DNA from: Girardinichthys multiradiatus
Taxonomy: Eukaryota; Chordata; Actinopteri; Cyprinodontiformes; Goodeidae
Reading direction: 5' to 3'
Assembly: GCF_021462225.1 (NCBI RefSeq)
Contig: NC_061805.1
Span: 47,967,360 to 48,031,359 of the forward strand
Length of the DNA stretch: 64,000 nucleotides
In this document: piece after piece, positions 33,450-44,218 of the stretch
Layout of the letters: every line of letters starts with the position of its first letter
Numbering within the stretch: position 1 is the first letter of the stretch
Notes under the pieces: generated by a model
Told to the model about the DNA's origin: nothing
The model's input: the letters and a program-made list of their open reading frames with translations, nothing else
Databases searched by the model: none
Translations under genes and position numbers: made by a program

Positions 33450-35098
33450 ATGCATCCACACCCTTCTGCTCCCAGTGTTGAGCAAGCTCTGCACTGGTGG
33501 CAACATTCTTATGTGGTAAAGGAGCATCATACCTCTTGCTGGGCATCTTGGTCTTCCTGGAGTCTAACTTTACTGCAGGTGAAATTCTCAACTTAAAGTT
33601 CTTGATGACTGTTCTTTCAGCTGCGATGTTTTTAGCTACAGTTTCCTACATTTTGAACCATAGCGACGATGACTTCATGTATTTCCACAAGAAGGCAATG
33701 ACTTTAAGCACCTCTGCCCCTTTTTTTTAGCAAACAGTTGGCAGAATAGATTGACAGTGATGCTAGTGAGGCATGAGCGCTAAATAAATTAATCTACATC
33801 TGATCCATCTGCTCAGAAATTAAACAACACTAATATAAACTGTTTTCACAAAAAAAGACTGCAAAATGTGTACCTCTCAAAAGCTTTTGCTACAAGGCCA
33901 ACATTTTGCAAATTAAACGTAATTCACAGGCAAACCAAACAAAGTGATCATACAGAGATGGAAATAACCTCACTTGAAACACTTGTAAAAGTTCTCAAAA
34001 TGAGGAAATTAAAAAAATAAATAGAATAACAAACCAACAACTATGTAAAGCAAAATCACAATATTCTAATGCAAAGCTCTAGAATGCGATAGCATATTGC
34101 ATTGATCTCACAACAATTAGTTTAACCTCTGACTATTTTAACTTTACAAAAAACAGCCTATGAATAAATATTAGTCTCCATTTTTGCAGACAGAAATGAT
34201 ACTACGATGAGGGTTTGAGGAGGAAAACAGAAAGATGTGTGACAGAATAAGGACACAGCTGAAGTTTTTGCATATTTAACACAGACTCCTCCTGCTGCAT
34301 TACTCTTATTTTTGCTTGTGGTTGTGGTAGACGTTCAAGACAGCTCCAAACCTTGGTGAGCCCACAAGCAAGTCAGCTAAAACCAAGAAAGACAGGCCAT
34401 GAAAAAACAGCTGACTGGTAAGAATAAAGTCCAGGCCATCAACACATTGGCCTTGCCAGACATTAGACACACCGCTGGTATAATAGCCTGGACAAACAAG
34501 GATATAAATGCCATTAATATGAAGAAAACATCTCACAATGATCAAAGCGATCAAAGTCCAGCACCCTGAGACAGTGTGCCAAGTGGGAGGAGGAAGGTCG
34601 AGGACTATTGGGCATCACAGCCACCATGAAGGATGGAACAGCAGGGTCTGGCGAAGCGGTAAGGCGTGCAGCCTGTGTACATTTCACCTTTCTACTCTTT
34701 GTTCCAATTAATGTCTTATCCCTTTGCTCTGGCCTAAAACTAACCATATTTTATAAGTCTTGTGACAAATATTCAGAGAGAAAAGAACAAACAGTCAGTT
34801 AGGTGTGTCCTGGAATCCCAGCATTGGCCCTTTCTGCCTTGAGTTTGCAGGTAGCAGTACTATGCATAAGCCATTGCTGCCTGTTTTAATAATTTGGTAG
34901 TCCTATGAATATCTCTACCAACTGTACGCTGTGTTAAATGACTTTGGATCATTTAGGAAACAAATTAAATGTAAGCTATCTAAGACTTTCTCTCACTACT
35001 AACCTTGCTGTGAAATTACAAGGACACTTACAGCTGAAAATATAAAAATGAAAGCACTTCCTCTTCTTTCAATCAGCAGTTTAACACTGATTTTAACA
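33450..35098. other. No gene recognised
   Basis: Non-coding. One stretch (34545-34661) is open on both strands and ends at a GTAAGG donor-like site, but the peptide is not recognisable. Confidence 0.5.
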
Positions 35099-35255
35099 TG
35101 GCTTCATGGTGGCGATGTCAGCAGCAATGTTGCCTTGCAGCAAGAAAGTCCTGGGCTCGAATCCCAGCATCATGTTGCACGGAGTTTGCGGATTCTTCTC
35201 GTGCATGCGTGGGTTCTCTCCGGGTACTCCGGCTTCCTCCAACAGTCCAATGACA
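35099..35255 (+). repeat. Truncated tRNA-headed SINE-like repeat
   Basis: Same family as 18184-18540: GTTGCCTTGCAGCAAGAAAG, a B-box-like GGCTCGAATCCC, then CGTGCATGCGTGGGTTCTC and the CTCCGGGTACTCCGGCTTCC segment. It is lost after the AACAGTCCAATGACA point. Confidence 0.75.
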
Positions 35256-35741
35256 TTTCTCGTTTGTGTTTCTGTGAATAGACGAAAATTTATCTAGTCC
35301 AACAAAATAGAAAACATTCGACCCAAAACGTTAGCAAACATATGAGACTCTTTTGAACCTAACATAATTAACTCTTTTCTTCTTTGTTTCAATAAAATAT
35401 TGCATGTTTTAGTTGTTGGTGAGCAAATACGTTTAAATGTCACAGTAGTAGTTGACAAAGCAGAAAAGAGACCATTAGTGATAGACATTGCAATCCCAGG
35501 TTCAAGAAATACCAAGAGCTCAAAAAGCAAATGGAAAGGTTGTGGAGAGTCAATGACTCAGCAGCTTTAGAAAATCCAGGAAAACCCGAGATGTCTTTCT
35601 AGAACAGAATGGCTGGGTACTGAACCTTTTCCTTATAAGCTTTTTACAATAATATAAGTCTTCCATCAGTAAACAGCACATCACACCAAGGGGTTAAAAT
35701 CTGTCTCATATCGCCCAAAGAGCGTGCCCCCCCCTCAGAAA

Positions 35742-36532
35742 TATGGAAGCCAATCGTTACCATATTTCAAATGAAAAAGCATTTTCAGAAATGCTTTTTC
35801 ATTTTAAGAATGTGGCTGCATTGTTTGACTCATAAATGAAATTAGTAATCAATCATCCTATTTGCATTTTAATTGTCTTCTTCAAGACTGCTCATTCTTT
35901 CACTTAATTAAAATGAAAAAGAAAAAGACATTTGAGATTTATTTTTCAAAATGTACCCCAGCAAATAGATACCAAAATTCAATTTGAAATGTAAAATTTG
36001 AAAATGAAAAAGCATTTCTGGAAATGCTTTTTCATTTTAAGAATGTGGCTGCATTATTTGATCCATAAATAAAATTAGTAATCAATCATCCTATTGGAAC
36101 TACCAGTTCTACCTGCCACTGCCACAAATTGAGCTCGGCTCTGCTGCAATTCAATCAATTTCTCGGCACGTTTGCAATGTAATGCAATGCAGACGTGCAC
36201 AGCGCCCCCTACCGAACAAGATGGGTAGCTCGGTCAGCAGGGAGCTGAGGAAGAGCGGCTGCTGACATCACTCTGCTGCGCCCGCAGCTCGGAATGCTCT
36301 ATCGGCAGTACCTTGCGGGCAGACCACGAAAACGAAAAAGCAATGTCTGCTTTGTTTTCTTCTTGATGATGGCATGAAATGTGCAGTCATGAAGAAGAAA
36401 ATGCAAATGCAAATAGGATGATTGATTACTAATTTTATTTATGGGTCAAATAATGCAGCCACATTCTTAAAATGAAAAATCATTTCTGAAAATGCTTTTT
36501 CATTTTAAATATGGTAACGATTTGCTTCCATA
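35742..36532. mobile_element. Foldback/MITE-like element with 6-bp target duplication
   Basis: 791 bp flanked by CAGAAA (35736-35741 and 36533-36538). The ends are inverted: TATGGAAGCCAATCGTTACC on the left, its near-complement on the right. The inverted repeats run about 125 bp (35742-35870 against 36400-36532) and share AAGAATGTGGCTGCAT and AGTAATCAATCATCCTATT. Each arm contains its own palindrome (AAATGAAAAAGCATTT paired with AAATGCTTTTTCATTT). A third copy of the arm, in direct orientation to the left one, lies at 36001-36100. The centre (36100-36360) is GC-rich and has no open frame. It is probably a non-autonomous DNA transposon. Confidence 0.75.
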
Positions 36533-36539
36533 CAGAAAC

Positions 36540-36941
36540 ACCTGTCGCTGAAAATCACCTGCTGCTTGTTGTCCCGCGCACACACCCCTCTGCCCGGCCC
36601 CCACCTGTCGCCGCCTTCTCTCTGAGCGCGTTTGACGCTAAACCACAACCACCGATGGTTGTGGCGGTGACAATAACCTAACATTGTAAACACCTCACAT
36701 CCACAGGCCGTCCTCCGGGTGTTTAAGGGGGAATTTCGCTCCTCCGATCCAGCGGGGCATCTTTTACTCAGGAAGCTACTGGTTGAAGACAGGAAGGTGA
36801 TGCGTGAAGGAAAATAAGAGTTTTTATTTGACAAGGCTTCTTTACTTTAGGGACGCTTTACTTCTCACTTCTATATGGCGAAGTTTCTGGTAATTGCTGG
36901 GATGCACACTTCCTGCCAAGGGTACCTCTCCGCTGTTTGAG
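36540..36941 (+). promoter_or_regulatory. CpG-rich block, possible promoter and first exon
   Basis: This block is clearly richer in GC and CpG than its surroundings (36570-36780) and ends with GTTTGAG followed by a strong GTAAGG donor (36942). A 9-bp perfect hairpin (CCACAACCA, loop CCGA, TGGTTGTGG) lies at 36643-36664. No coding sequence is evident, so it would be a 5' untranslated exon of a gene to the right. It could equally be a repeat of unknown type. Confidence 0.3.
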
Positions 36942-36949
36942 GTAAGGAT

Positions 36950-38285
36950 GTAGCCGATTTAAAAAAAATCCCGCAGCCTGCTTGCATAATTAATCCAGTG
37001 TTGTCAGGTGTGAGTTGACAGCTTCAACCCCTCCCCATATGATTCCCTGTTTGTTTGTCATTAACAGGAGGTTTAGGGTTTATTTGTTACGCTGCATACC
37101 AGTTCACTTTCATGTCGCATTGTGCTGCAGACAGATGGATTAAATGTGTATTGTTTGCATCTACTGTTATAATACTTTTTATACATGTAGTGAAAAAGCC
37201 CGTCTGTTAGATGAGCTCAGAATTTCTATGATTTTCTTTATTTTATTACACAATTTCTGTGAGCTAATAGCTTAAAGCCGCTCTGATGACCGATGTGTTA
37301 CTTGCGTTGCCAGAAAGTGGTATCAAGCAAGAAATGGCTAAGAGTCAAATGCTTCTGGTATTTGGGTCAATGTGCCACAAACTGCGCCCCAGACATGCTG
37401 CTCCTGCACTCCTGTTGCCGAAATGTGGTACTGTTTCTCTGACAAAATCTGTTCACAGAAAACCGTTCTTTTTTATTGCTTTTATCAGGTTTATTTTCTG
37501 AGTTTGTCTTACTCAGACGTGCCAAAGTCACCTCCTGAGAGTTCAAATGTGCAAATTCAACCCGTGAAGCTGCAAATTCACATAATAATTCAGATGTGAA
37601 ATATGTGAAACGCATGTTACCTGTTTTTAGAAAACTTTAGTTTGTCCATCACATGTAAATTCCCATGTGAAATCTATGAATTACTTGTGGTGACTATATG
37701 AACTGTATCTTAAGGTGATTCCCATGCGTTTATATGCGATGCCCATGTGAAAACCGCAGGACTACATGTAAAGTGGTAAATGAACGGAACTCTTATATCA
37801 CTTTTCTAAACATACTGTAGCCTCAAATCCATTTTACATAACAAATGACACTTTTATGCACTGATATGATGATCAGTGCGTTGGCTACTTGAGGTTTAGT
37901 GCCATTGGCAGTTCCTTACATGATGGGGGAAGCTGGAATTGACTACTTTTCCCATCAAGCCACAGCTGCTACAAATGTCATACTCATGAACCCCGCTGGA
38001 TAACATTGACACAACATGATCCCCACAAGGATCATGCCTCTATGGCTTCTGGACATCCTTTTTTGGGCTGCATGGATTTTGACATGTGGAAATTACACTG
38101 TATTGTAACATGTCAAACACAGGTGGAACACATGGTTTCTCACATGTTACAATTTGAAAATCATGTGTTTCACATGCGCTCATTATATTGTGTATATTGT
38201 GTGATTCCAGCATTGTCCTGTATTTAGCTACTCAGGAATTACCATGGGCCTCTTGTCTGCTTCTGTGATTATTGCTCTCCTTGCC
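36950..38285. other. No gene recognised
   Basis: Non-coding DNA. Repeated short motifs around CATGTGAAA and ACATGTGAAA at 37590-38175 are noticeable but irregular. Confidence 0.5.
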
Positions 38286-38289
38286 TGGT

Positions 38290-38690
38290 CTCATTTTAGG
38301 TGGATGCCCATCTCTTGGTAGGTTTGCAGTTTGCCATCTTTCTTCCATGTTCAGAGCAGAGCTCTGTGAGATGTTTAAAGATGTTTAAAGCTTGGAATAT
38401 TGTTTTGTGACCAAACTCGGCTTTAAAGTTCTCCACAACATTCTCCCCGGCCTGTCTGCTGTGTTCCCTGATCTTCATGATGCTGTTTGTTCACTAATGT
38501 TCTCAAACAAACCTGACACCTTCACAGAACTGATGGATTTATACTGAGATTAAGTTGAACACAGATGGACTCTATTAAGAGTTAAATGACTTCTGTAGGA
38601 AATTGGTTGCGCTGGATTTTATTTAGTGATGGCAGCAAAAATGGGGTGACATATAAGTGCATGGTACACTTTTCAGTGTATTTTTTAACA
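38290..38690 (-). mobile_element. Tc1-like fossil, N-terminal part
   Basis: The minus strand encodes a decayed transposase N-terminus (AGENVVENFKAEFGHKTIFQALNI, about 38375-38445) that fits the Tc1 helix-turn-helix. Next to it is the GGAAATTGGTTGCGCTGGATTT motif of an inverted-repeat region. The rest of the element is gone. A small TTTAAAGATG duplication is visible at 38370-38390. Confidence 0.55.
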
Positions 38691-38868
38691 AGTTTTTTTT
38701 TGCAACATGTTGAAAACCATGCATCCCTCCTTCCTCTTCAAACGTATGAACCAAGTCTTAAGGTTTGTAACCAGTTGTAATGTAACATCACATTTAAGGA
38801 AGTATAAAAACTTGCAAAACCCACGATTGTGTAACACCAGATGATAGACACATTCAGATTTATCCTCA

Positions 38869-38869
<1 letters not shown>

Positions 38870-38929
<60 letters not shown>
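38870..38929. repeat. (CA)n microsatellite
   Basis: About 30 CA units. Confidence 0.97.
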
Positions 38930-38930
<1 letters not shown>

Positions 38931-39235
38931 CCGTGTTTTACTATCTTTATGAGGACTTTTCGGTTACTTCCATTGACTTCCATTCATTTTCCTTGATTTT
39001 TAGTGCCTAACCCTGACCCTAACACTAACCCTAAACCTAACCAGTTAATACCTCACCCTAACAATAACTCAATTCATACCATAGTCCTAAACTTAACTCC
39101 TGTCCCAAGAATGGAATTTGAAAAAGTGAGGACCAGGAAAATGTCCTCACTTTGTCAAAATGTCCTCACTTTGTCAAAATGTCCTCACTTTGCAATAAAA
39201 ATACAAACAATGGTTCTCACTCAGCAACAAGAACA
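38930..39235. repeat. Dispersed repeat with telomere-like and 20-bp tandem units
   Basis: Starts TTTATGAGGACTTTTCGGTTAC. It contains degenerate CCTAAC/CCCTAA units (39007-39065) and then three tandem copies of TGTCCTCACTTTGTCAAAA-type units (39141-39195). It is bracketed by CA microsatellites on both sides. This combination is familiar in fish genomes. Confidence 0.6.
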
Positions 39236-39241
39236 CACACA

Positions 39242-39302
<61 letters not shown>
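39232..39302. repeat. (CA)n microsatellite
   Basis: About 34 CA units with one interruption near 39243. Confidence 0.97.
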
Positions 39303-39307
<5 letters not shown>

Positions 39308-39704
39308 GACCGTTATAATCCTCAACTGCCAAGGGATTGCCAGTCCATCAGGCTTCATCTCAATCTGCGCTGCACGCATTGCATAAACCAAAATATTAAA
39401 AATCATCTCAGAAATGTGTCCAAAAACATCAAAATTTGAAAAAGCAGCAGGAATTTCTGTGATATTAACTGACAACCTCCACTACACAACTGTGTAAGTT
39501 TACAGTTTATGCAAACAAATTTTTGTTTCAGCAACAGTTATATAAGGCAGTATATCTAATTCCAACTTAAACCAGTAAAGTCAGGCATCTGATTTTATCT
39601 CTAGTATTATCTAGTAATTCAAAAGTAAATAAACACATTTCATTCTACGCTATTTATTATCTTTTCCACCATAATCAGGAATAGATGAGCGCAGCTCAGA
39701 CTTT

Positions 39705-39832
39705 GGAAATCAGCTTTATTGCCAAGTTCGTACATACAAACAAGGAATTTGACTCTGGTACATTTGCTCTTTTGTTTTGTTTTTGCATTACAGAATATAC
39801 ATATTTACAATGTACAATAAACACTGTTAGGG
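39705..39832. repeat. Dispersed fish repeat (AATCAGCTTTATTGCC)
   Basis: ATCAGCTTTATTGCCAAGTT followed by ACAAGGAATTTGACTCTGGT is a widespread teleost interspersed motif. A second copy is at 57070-57150. Confidence 0.6.
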
Positions 39833-40086
39833 TTTGAAAACTTTTGTATTGTTTATCACTCATGTCTGCTCTAAGTGCCTTTCCCTCCTACATACCACAG
39901 GAAGAGAGATGGGGACAGGAGTGAGTTATGCTTTTATCAGCAGCATCTAAGGGCTGCTCAACCAAGTCCCATTCTCCCTCTCCCTCGAGTTAAGCGCTGC
40001 CACACAGCCGCACCTAGGCCTGGTGGCTGAAAGTCCCGGTGTGTGACATTCGCATCTGGCCGGTGGGTTATCGTCTTGCTCGACGC

Positions 40087-40120
40087 TGGGTGACTCTGGG
40101 GGGTCCGACAGAGTCACCTA
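40087..40120 (+). other. Leader hairpin with a 12-bp stem
   Basis: GGTGACTCTG (40089-40098) is perfectly complementary to CAGAGTCACC (40109-40118). Two more pairs (T-A and G-T) extend the stem outward. The loop is GGGGGTCCGA. It lies about 70 bp before the hairpin array. Confidence 0.7.
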
Positions 40121-40186
40121 GAAGTCAGCTCAGAGGTGAGACGTTTTGTTTAACATTAAAGAAAGGTTATAATAAGTCGTTGGTAG

Positions 40187-40352
40187 TGTCTCGCTGTAAG
40201 GAGACAGCAATTGGGTAGGTTTTATTTCGCCGGAAGGAAATAGCGATAAATTTAGGTAGGATCTCGCCGCAAGGAGATCAGAAACGACTAGGTAATTCCG
40301 CCGTAAGGGAACTGGATAATTTGGTTGGTAGCATTTAGCCGGAAAGGAAATG
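40187..40352 (+). other. Tandem array of five GNAA-loop hairpins in the retroviral leader
   Basis: Five hairpins start at 40187, 40223, 40260, 40294 and 40332 (spacing 34-38 bases). The lower stems are TGTCTC/GAGACA, TATTTC/GAAATA, GATCTC/GAGATC, AATTCC/GGAACT (one mismatch) and CATTT/AAATG: different sequences, each pairing with its own partner. Between the strands the design repeats: GC bulge, C (T in the first), a GNAA loop (GTAA, GGAA, GCAA, GTAA, GGAA), then G. All loops are GNRA tetraloops (the fifth has one extra A). Each unit is preceded by a GGTA or GGTAG motif. The position, between the presumed 5' end and the gag start at 40711, suggests a packaging, dimerisation or translation element; that function is inference. 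Confidence 0.8.
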
Positions 40353-40710
40353 AAATTAAATGTTGAATAATAAGGGAGTTCATAAACTAAGCTAGGTCGA
40401 CCATACATATTGCTGAAGGGACATAAATATGTTAAAATACTAACTGTGTGAGTGCTGTTGTGTGTGTTTGGAAGACTAAGCATTTTGGAAGAATCATAGC
40501 AAGATTCTGCTGGTCTTGTGTTTTCTTTTGCCCAGAATAGAAAGACGTATTGGTGATTTTTGGAGATAAAGGTCGGGTTTAATCCCAGAAAATTAACACC
40601 GCTGCGGATTAGTCGCAGTAGAAGGGCGTGTTAATGTCCTCTCCTTGAATTTTATGCCAGGGAACTTCTATCTGGGACATTTATAGTATTGTGAACTAAA
40701 ATTAAACATC

Positions 40711-40844
40711 ATGGGGAAGAAACAAAGTAAAATATTAACTTAGAAGGGGATGTAAAGTTTATGGAGAACTATGTAGAAGGAGCAGGTATGATCTGTCAAA
40801 GATGGAATAAAAAACATGGTTTCTTGGGTAAACTAAATATTTTA
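40711..40844 (+). pseudogene. ERV gag, matrix start
   Basis: ATG in the context MGKKQSK gives an N-myristoylation-type start (Gly at position 2) typical of retroviral matrix. The frame stops at TAG (40741-40743) and continues in another frame (about 40743-40844) up to the SINE insertion at 40845. Matrix targets Gag to membranes. Confidence 0.65.
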
Positions 40845-41041
40845 GGGGGAGTGGTGGCCTAGTGGTTAGAAGAGGAGGTTTGCGTTCCAGAGGGGCCAGG
40901 TTTGTATCTCACAGATTGCCACTCAGGGTCCCTGAGCAAGACCCTTAGCCCCAGAATGCTCCCCGGGCGCCGCACAATGGCAGCCCACTGCTCCCTATAA
41001 GGGATGGGTTAAATGCAGAGGACAAATTTTGTTGTAATGTA

Positions 41042-42631
41042 CAGGTCCTTCTCAAAATATTTGCATATTGTGATAAAGTTCATTATTTTCCATAATGTCA
41101 TGATGTAATTTAACATTCATATATTTTAGATTCATTGCACACTAACTGAAATATTTCAGGTCTTTTATTGTCTTAATACGGATGATTTTGGCATACAGCT
41201 CATGAAAACCCAAAATTCCTATCTCACAAAATTAGCATATCATTAAAAGGGTCTCTAAACGAGGTATGAACCTAATCATCTGAATCAACGAGTTAACTCT
41301 AAACACCTGCAAAAGATTCCTGAGGCCTTTAAAACTCCCAGCCTGGTTCATCACTCAAAACCCCAATCATGGGTAAGACTGTCGACCTGACTGCTGTCCA
41401 GAAGGCCACTATTGACACCCTCAAGCAAGAGGGTAAGACACAGAAAGAAATTTCTGAACGAATAGGCTGTTCCCAGAGTGCTGTATCAAGGCACCTCAGT
41501 GGGAAGTCTGTGGGAAGGAAAAAGTGTGGCAGAAAACGCTGCACAACGAGAAGAGGTGACCGGACCCTGAGGAAGATTGTGGAGAAGGGCCGATTCCAGA
41601 CCTTGGGGGACCTGCGGAAGCAGTGGACTGAGTCTGGAGTAGAAACATCCAGAGCCACCGTGCACAGGCATGTGCAGGAAATGGGCTACAGGTGCCGCTT
41701 TTGAACCAGAAACAGCGGCAGAAGCGCCTGACCTGGGCTACAGAGAAGCAGCACTGGACTGTTGCTCAGTGGTCCAAAGTACTTTTTTCAGATGAAAGCA
41801 AATTCTGCATGTCATTCGGAAATCAAGGTGCCAGAGTCTGGAGGAAGACTGAGGAGAAGGAAATGCCAAAATGCCAGAAGTCCAGTGTCAAGTACCCACA
41901 GTCAGTGATGGTCTGGGGTGCCGTGTCAGCTGCTGGTGTTGGTCCACTGTGTTTTATCAAGGGCAGGGTCAATGCAGCTAGCTATCAGGAGATTTTAGAG
42001 CACTTCATGCTTCCATCTGCTGAAAAGCTTTATGGAGATGAAGATTTCATTTTTCAGCACGACCTGGCACCTGCTCACAGTGCCAAAACCACTGGTAAAT
42101 GGTTTACTGACCATGGTATCACTGTGCTCAATTGGCCTGCCAACTCTCCTGACCTGAACCCCATAGAGAATCTGTGGGATATTGTGAAGAGAACGTTGAG
42201 AGACTCAAGACCCAACACTCTGGATGAGCTAAAGGCCGCTATCGAAGCATCCTGGGCCTCCATAAGACCTCAGCAGTGCCACAGGCTGATTGCCTCCATG
42301 CCACGCCGCATTGAAGCAGTCATTTCTGCAAAAGGATTCTCGACCAAGTATTGAGTGCATAACTGTACATGATTATTTGAAGGTTGACGTTTTTTGTATT
42401 AAAAACACTTTTCTTTTATTGGTCGGATGAAATATGCTAATTTTGTGAGATAGGAATTTTGGGTTTTCATGAGCTGTATGCCACAATCATCCGTATTAAG
42501 ACAATAAAAGACCTGAAATATTTCAGTTAGTGTGCAATGAATCTAAAATATATGAATGTTAAATTTTCATCATGACATTATGGAAAATAATGAACTTTAT
42601 CACAATATGCTAATATTTTGAGAAGGACCTG
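41042..42631 (+). mobile_element. Tc1-like transposon copy B
   Basis: Same family as 6289-7898, flanked by TA (41040-41041 and 42632-42633), with 200-bp inverted repeats. It sits in the 3' end of the SINE. Confidence 0.93.
41369..42354 (+). pseudogene. Tc1-like transposase, broken by a 19-bp deletion
   Basis: Compared with the intact copy A, bases between GGTGCCG and CTTTTGAACC (near 41697) are missing (19 bp, codons for the IPQVKP region). This shifts the frame between an N-terminal open stretch (41369-41704) and a catalytic open stretch (41692-42354). The triad motifs themselves (FSDESKF, FQHDLAPAH, SPDLNPIENLW) are unchanged. Confidence 0.9.
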
Positions 42632-42682
42632 TACATGTGCAATGACCAATAAAGATGATTATTATTATTATTATTATTAAGG

Positions 42683-44160
42683 ATATCTTAAAATTACAAG
42701 GAGATTTAAAATTAGAAATAATGAAAACCAAGAAACCAACTAAAAAGGAACAGAGAAAGGTCGAGTATAAATTCTCGGACAAATGGCTGGAACAAAGTAA
42801 GTTAAGAGACATGCAGAGGCAAGATAAGAAGGAGAAGCGAATGGAGAAGCTGACAGCTGCGGTCTTGGTGCGCCCACATGAGGAAACGGTAGTCGCATCC
42901 AGACAGCGAGGAGCGCAGCCCCCTGCCGTGCAGACAGCTGCAGGACAGGCGGCTGCAGCACAGCAAATTGGAGGAGAGATAGAAGGAGCTGTAGCAGTTC
43001 CTAAAACTTAAGCAAGAAAAATTAAGCAATTCTTTTAAAACAAAAGAACAGAGCTCTTCTAGTGAGTCCTGATCTCCTAATTTCTGGGGGTGCACAGGAG
43101 TGCGAACTAGGAGTAAATATAAGAAAACTACTCCCAGCATGTACCCAGGCGAAGCCTTAATGGCTCACGAACAGAAATTTCATCCATCTGGAAAAAATGT
43201 AGAGGAAGACACATTTCCTCTAGTTGAAGTAACAAATCCAAATGTAGGTGACGCTAATCACCGACAGCTGCCAACTATTCTAGTATATAGACCATGGACA
43301 CAGGAAGACAGAACTGCTGCTTTAAAAGGTATCCCACCGATACAGGAAGGAGTAGAGGAGTTTTTAGCAGCTATTACAGAACTCAGAGGAAGCTTTCATC
43401 TTAATGGCAGAGAGATGCTCCAGTGTTTTACCCAGCTGTTTGGCCATTGGTGCAGAGTAGCAGGAGGTTTCACTGTATGCGATGACAATGGTGACACATT
43501 AGCACATAATTTACCAGATTTAAGGGACGCTTTAGGCTTACTCTTTGAAATAATTCGAACAGTTTATATACAGACAGCAGATTATGGCAAAATCTCACAA
43601 TGTAAACAGAAGGACGAAGAAGACCCACAAGATTTCTTGGATAGGATGAGACGTGTTTTTAAAGCAAACTCTGCTATACCATATGATGAAGCAGAGGCAG
43701 GAGCCTATCAGCAACAGTTGAAGAGAGTCTTTTTGCAAGGCCTTAAAATTTAACTCAGACGGTATATAGACAAACATTGGGTTCATCAAAATACAGGAAC
43801 TGTTACCAAAGCCTTAGAGTATGCGCAGCATGCCCATAAAACACAGCAAGATAGGAAGACAGATACGTTTGGAATGCAAGACAGTTTAATGGCATTGCAT
43901 CGCTCAGGGACAAACAGGCAAAAGGGGGGAGGATTCAGAGGTCACGGAGGAAGAGGAGGAGGAGGGCCATGACACAGCCACACACAGAGCAATGCGTGTC
44001 TGAGGTGTGGAAAAATAGGGCATTATGCTAGACAATGTAGAACGATTTTACAAAACCTTGGCGCAAGAAATGACAACTGCTGGATCTGCAATGAGCCAGG
44101 ACATTTTGCACGAGAATGTAATGAAAAGCGGGTGTATAACCCCAACTTTACCCAGAATTG
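42683..44160 (+). pseudogene. ERV gag: matrix remainder, capsid, nucleocapsid
   Basis: The basic matrix remainder (42683-43011) ends in a stop and a frame change near 43011-43100. The capsid stretch 43100-43753 is open and includes the conserved-looking YRPWTQEDRTAALKG start and a C-terminal DEEDPQDFLDRMRRVFK segment, like the retroviral major homology/C-terminal capsid region. It ends at TAA 43751. The same frame resumes through a Gly/Arg-rich stretch to two CCHC zinc knuckles (43997-44038 and 44078-44119; C-X2-C-X4-H-X4-C each), which bind viral RNA. A TGA at 44158-44160 separates gag from protease in the same frame and could be the original readthrough stop. Confidence 0.85.
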
Positions 44161-44218
44161 AAAATTACAGCCACAGCCCCCACCTCCTCCCCCACTAGCA
44201 GAGAAAAACAGTAGTGAA

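Larger units (their letters stand above)
40845..42682 (+). mobile_element. tRNA-derived SINE interrupted by Tc1 copy B
   Basis: Head 40845-41041: A-box-like GTGGCCTAGTGGTTAGA, a decayed B box, then TGAGCAAGACCCTTAGCCCC and CTCCCCGGGCGCCGCACAAT, a familiar teleost SINE body. The 3' end resumes at 42634 with ATGTGCAATGACCAATAAAG and an ATT repeat (42657-42681). It lies within ERV gag. Flanks ATATTTTA and ATATCTTA (7 of 8 equal) look like an aged target duplication. Confidence 0.85.

Noticed and set aside
34545..34661. Possible host exon ending at GTAAGG
   Set aside because: Two frames are open but neither resembles a known protein and no acceptor stands out.
39003..39065. Interstitial telomere sequence
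   Set aside because: Units are short and degenerate and belong to a larger dispersed repeat; no sign of a chromosome fusion.
40081..40125. Primer-binding site starting at TGG in the leader
   Set aside because: None of the TGG-led 18-mers here matches a tRNA 3' end that I know, and one lies inside a stable hairpin.
40187..40352. Hairpin array considered as a CRISPR-like repeat array
   Set aside because: Stems differ in sequence, units have no identical repeats with unique spacers, and the setting is a vertebrate retroelement leader.
42655..42690. Start codon followed by a run of Ile for a gag protein
   Set aside because: The Ile run is the ATT tail of the inserted SINE; the gag start is at 40711.
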